From contig NZ_SNXB01000015.1 in the NCBI RefSeq assembly GCF_004362055.1, forward strand, positions 33,894 to 97,893: DNA of 64,000 bases. The letters run 5' to 3'. Below the pieces are notes generated by a model that saw only the letters and a program-made list of their open reading frames with translations, had not been told where the DNA came from and made no database searches. Positions 61,587 to 64,000 of the stretch are shown here, in pieces; position 1 is the first letter of the stretch; every line of letters starts with the position of its first letter. The DNA comes from Flavobacterium sp. 245. Its GTDB lineage: Bacteria; Bacteroidota; Bacteroidia; Flavobacteriales; Flavobacteriaceae. The position numbers and the translations under genes are program-made.

Positions 61587-62795
61587 ATGGAAACCGTTAA
61601 AGTACAACCAGAAGTAATTAAAAAAACAACGTATTCAATACTTTTTATAATCAGCTTTTCGCATTTAATTAATGATCTTTTACAAGCTATAGTTCCGTCA
61701 ATTTATCCGCTCATTAAAGAAAATTTCGGACTGAGTTTTAGTCAAATCGGAATTATCACTTTTACGTATCAAATCGTCGCTTCAATTTTACAACCTTTTG
61801 TGGGAATGTATACCGATAAAAATTCAAAACCATATTCGCTGATTATTGGAATGTGTTTTACGATGACCGGATTGTTTCTGGTTTCTATCGCTTCTAGTTT
61901 TACATTTCTATTATTATCAGTAAGTTTAATCGGGATCGGATCTTCGATTTTTCATCCGGAATCTTCGAGAGTCGCGCATTTGGCATCGGGCGGCAAAAAA
62001 GGATTGGCGCAGTCTATTTTTCAATTGGGAGGAAATGCCGGAAGTGCTATCGGACCTTTATTAGCCGCTTTTATTATCATTCCTCACGGACAAAGCTATG
62101 TGGCGTGGTTTTGTATTATCGCTTTAGTTGGAATTTTTGCTTTGTATAAAATTGCACTTTGGTACACGGAACATTTGTCTGAAAGAAATGCCAATAAAGC
62201 AGCGCATAAAATAGAAACGCATCATTTATCAAAAAATAGAGTTATCGGTTCGTTAATCATTTTATTAGTTTTGATTTTCTCTAAATACTTTTATATGAGT
62301 AGTATTACGAGTTATTATACATTCTTTTTGATTGATAAATTTCACATCACAATTCAGCAATCTCAAATATATTTATTTTTATTCTCAGGCGCTGTCGCAG
62401 CAGGAACATTGATTGGAGGTCCAATTGGAGATCGATTTGGACGAAAATATGTAATCTGGGTTTCAATTCTTGGAGTTGCGCCATTTACACTGTTGTTACC
62501 TTATGTGGATTTATTTTGGGTAGGAACTTTATCTGTAATTATCGGATTGATTCTTTCTTCGGCATTCTCAGCAATTCTGGTTTACGCAACCGAATTATTG
62601 CCAGGGAAAGTGGGTTTAGTTGCCGGTCTTTTCTTCGGATTTGCCTTTGGAATGGGAGGTTTAGGTTCCGCAGTTCTAGGAAAAATCGCGGATGCAACGA
62701 GTATAGAATATGTTTTTAAAATTTGTGCGTTTCTGCCTTTGATTGGGATTATTACTGGTTTCTTGCCGAATATTGAGGGGAGTAAGAAGGTTTAA
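61587..62795 (+). CDS. MFS exporter of the Fsr (fosmidomycin resistance) type
   Basis: 402 residues with 12 helices. SFSHLINDLLQAIVPSIYPLIKENFGLSFSQIG and SSIFHPESSRVAHLASGGKKG are the hallmark of Fsr-type exporters, with GPIGDRFGRKYVI as the central MFS loop. Fsr of E. coli exports fosmidomycin and related compounds; the substrate here is not known. Divergent AraC-type regulator next door, as for inducible drug exporters. ATG at 61587 has MetGluThrVal; no closer alternative. Confidence 0.9.
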   Translation: METVKVQPEVIKKTTYSILFIISFSHLINDLLQAIVPSIYPLIKENFGLSFSQIGIITFTYQIVASILQPFVGMYTDKNSKPYSLIIGMCFTMTGLFLVSIASSFTFLLLSVSLIGIGSSIFHPESSRVAHLASGGKKGLAQSIFQLGGNAGSAIGPLLAAFIIIPHGQSYVAWFCIIALVGIFALYKIALWYTEHLSERNANKAAHKIETHHLSKNRVIGSLIILLVLIFSKYFYMSSITSYYTFFLIDKFHITIQQSQIYLFLFSGAVAAGTLIGGPIGDRFGRKYVIWVSILGVAPFTLLLPYVDLFWVGTLSVIIGLILSSAFSAILVYATELLPGKVGLVAGLFFGFAFGMGGLGSAVLGKIADATSIEYVFKICAFLPLIGIITGFLPNIEGSKKV

Positions 62796-62801
62796 ATTAG
62801 T

Positions 62802-62905
62802 TTTTAAACACATAGAGGCATAGGATTTGGATTGTCTGGAAAAGGCATTTCATTTATTAAAAAACACACATAGTTTTTCTGGATGGAAAATTATGTGTGT
62901 TTTTT
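62802..62905. repeat. Interspersed palindromic repeat, 'AAACACATAG' family, copy 3
   Basis: TTTTAAACACATAGAGGCATAG (62801 on), AAAAGGCATTTCATTTATT core, CACACATAG and TTATGTGTGTTTTTTT at the end. It shares the AAAGGCATTTCA core with copies 1 and 2. Confidence 0.7.
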
Positions 62906-62981
62906 TGGTTTTTAGGACTGATGTTAGTGGCAAGGTAAATGAAAAATCGAGTTTAAGAAAGATTGTTTAAGTCTAAATTAT

Positions 62982-63385
62982 CCACAATCTTGTCATTTCG
63001 AAGTAAGGAGACTCGAGCGATAGCGATCGGCGAAGCAAATCATCGCAAGAAACTTTGCAAACAAAGGAAATGTAACATAATGAGATTCGCATCCCAAATT
63101 ACCCACAATCTTGTCATTTCAACAAAAGGAGACTCGAGCGATAGCGACCGGCGAAGCAAATCCTCGCAAGAAACTCCACAAAGATTGGAAATGAAACATA
63201 ATAAGATTCACATCCCTAATTGCCCACAATCTTGTCATTTCGACGTAAGGAGAAATCTTCGCAAGAAACTCCACAAAGATTGGAAATGAACATACAGAGA
63301 TTAACATCCCTAATTGCCCACAATCTTGTCATTTCGACCTAAGGAGAAATCCTCGCAAGAAATTCTACAAAGATTGGAAACATTT
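62982..63385. repeat. Four tandem copies of the 'CTTGTCATTTCGACGTAAGGAGA' repeat
   Basis: Units begin CCACAATCTTGTCATTTC at 62982, 63103, 63224 and 63318, so spacing is 121, 121 and 94 bases. Units 1 and 2 contain GACTCGAGCGATAGCG...GGCGAAGCAAATC; units 3 and 4 have the short form GAGAAATC in its place, 27 bases shorter, which accounts for the last spacing. Each unit contains CGCAAGAAACTCCACAAAG and ATTGGAAATGAA. The open frame running through them on the plus strand is not a gene. The rest of 62796-62981 is the AAACACATAG element and spacer. Confidence 0.85.
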
Positions 63386-63734
63386 TGCATAAATTATTCA
63401 AATAATAATTCAAAAAATCCAAATCAGGATTAATAGTTTTAATCAATTCAATTTTCTTTTCCCTGCGCCAATCTTTTATTTCTTTCTCACGTGCAATTGC
63501 TTCTTGAATCCAAGTGAACTTTTCATAATATAGCAAGAATGTGGCATTGTACTTTGATGTAAAGGTTTTGTTTGTAGTTTCGGCGTTTTCCTTATGTTGG
63601 TTTAAACGGATTTTTAAATTGTTTGTAACTCCTGTATAGAAAACAGTTTTGTATTTATTTGTGAGAATGTATATGTAGTATGTGTGATAGCCTTCTTGGT
63701 GTTGCATTTTTTCGGCGAAAGATAAAATATTCAT
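63339..63734 (-). CDS. GIY-YIG domain protein with repeat-derived C-terminus
   Basis: 131 residues, a small GIY-YIG nuclease-like protein of the UPF0213 type. YYIYILTNKYKTVFYTGVTNNL carries the GIY-YIG core (YIYIL...YTGVT), followed by RLNQHKE and Glu in WIQEAIAREKEIKDWRREKK. Function of this type is unknown; it is not a classical homing enzyme. The last ~20 residues (KMFPIFVEFLARISP region) are read through the fourth copy of the repeat at 63318-63385, and inverted copies of the repeat lie on the other side (63781-63924), so the gene is enclosed by them. Start at Met1 or at Met10 (QHQEG). Confidence 0.75.
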   Translation of the reverse strand: MNILSFAEKMQHQEGYHTYYIYILTNKYKTVFYTGVTNNLKIRLNQHKENAETTNKTFTSKYNATFLLYYEKFTWIQEAIAREKEIKDWRREKKIELIKTINPDLDFLNYYLNNLCKMFPIFVEFLARISP

Positions 63735-63780
63735 TTAAGATTTTTCTTTCTTTTTACGTGTTTTTGTTTGATATACTTTA

Positions 63781-63924
63781 CGGAGTTACTTGCGAGGATT
63801 TCTCCTTCGTCGAAATGAAAAACTTGATGGTTACTTTGCGGGTATGTTGATTTTCTTAGCGGAGTTACTTGTGAAGATTTGCTTCGCCGGTCGCTATCGC
63901 TCGAGTCTCCTTACGTCGAAATTG
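63781..63924. repeat. Two inverted copies of the tandem repeat beyond the GIY-YIG gene
   Basis: GAGTTACTTGCGAGGATTTC, TCCTTCGTCGAAATGA (63783-63820, short form) and GAGTTACTTGTGAAGATTTG, CTTCGCCGGTCGCTATCGCT, CGAGTCTCCTTACGTCGAAA (63862-63922, long form), both in reverse orientation to the array at 62982-63385. Confidence 0.8.
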
Positions 63925-63934
63925 TAAAAGTCAC

Positions 63935-64000
63935 TTATTTCGGTAACGGATTTATCATTTCGATTGGCTTTTTTCCATCAATACCTTGATGTGGTCTTTC
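63935..64000 (-). mobile_element. C-terminal end of an IS transposase (integrase-core type), cut by the window edge
   Basis: Reading the minus strand inward from 64000 gives ERPHQGIDGKKPIEMINPLP, K, stop (63935-63937). This is the typical tail of IS3/IS481-type integrase-core transposases (the RPHQGL...P.E pattern that follows the last catalytic Glu). The gene begins beyond the window. The stop is 10 bases from the reversed repeat copy. Confidence 0.7.

Noticed and set aside
62963..63289. 108-residue open frame on the plus strand
   Set aside because: It consists of the tandem repeat units read in one frame; the amino-acid pattern repeats with the DNA unit.
62982..63385. CRISPR array
   Set aside because: The repeat units are about 121 bases and vary in length; there are no short unique spacers and no cas genes.

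Overview
The window looks like chromosomal DNA of a Flavobacterium-type member of the Bacteroidota. The evidence is low GC, many exported proteins with short lipoboxes ending in SC, promoters of the Bacteroidota TTG / TAnnTTTG type, almost no Shine-Dalgarno sequences, and intergenic regions crowded with palindromic repeats. No rRNA or tRNA gene was seen.

Layout. (1) 0-7.2 kb: a peptidoglycan/amino-sugar recycling block, all on the minus strand: a GHL10-type glycosidase, an AmpG-like MFS permease, a small TPR-like protein, a GNAT acetyltransferase and NagZ in one likely operon, preceded by AnmK. (2) 7.5-10.9 kb: an AT-rich KAP-family NTPase gene cut by one in-frame stop codon. (3) 11.4-22.5 kb: an accessory island. 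Its head (minus strand) is a DUF4280 PAAR-like protein and an 807-residue effector that combines a lambda-endolysin-like (GH104) muramidase with a C-terminal papain-like cysteine peptidase. A run of small exported proteins follows, mostly lipoproteins, some paralogous and one a truncated duplicate, separated by a REP-like palindrome. On the plus strand there are small orphan genes, one resembling an Imm33-type immunity protein. The best reading is a type VI secretion (Bacteroidota T6SS-iii) effector cassette with an expanding bank of periplasmic immunity candidates. No T6SS structural genes lie in the window.

(4) 22.9-52.9 kb: mainly core metabolism and housekeeping. This includes an FAD/Fe-S oxidase, two Gfo/Idh/MocA oxidoreductases, a DPP-IV-like peptidase, an APC amino-acid permease, a Cys/Met PLP enzyme divergent from an Lrp regulator, lipoamide dehydrogenase, a lipocalin, DoxX, a DUF4349 lipoprotein, PabB, TilS, DsbD, Amt, two amidohydrolase-like exported proteins and a ComM/YifB ATPase. 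(5) 53.0-54.6 kb: an ArsR-type repressor with SRPBCC (AHSA1) genes, read from a promoter with two matching operators. (6) 54.8-60.5 kb: a DinB protein, a DUF1624-type membrane protein and six unrecognised exported or membrane proteins. (7) 60.7-64 kb: a divergent AraC regulator / Fsr-type MFS exporter pair, a tandem repeat array, a GIY-YIG protein flanked by inverted copies of that repeat, and the tail of an IS transposase at the right edge.

At least ten different families of inverted or tandem intergenic repeats occur. Two of them show arm-to-arm compensatory changes between copies, which points to maintenance of a hairpin.
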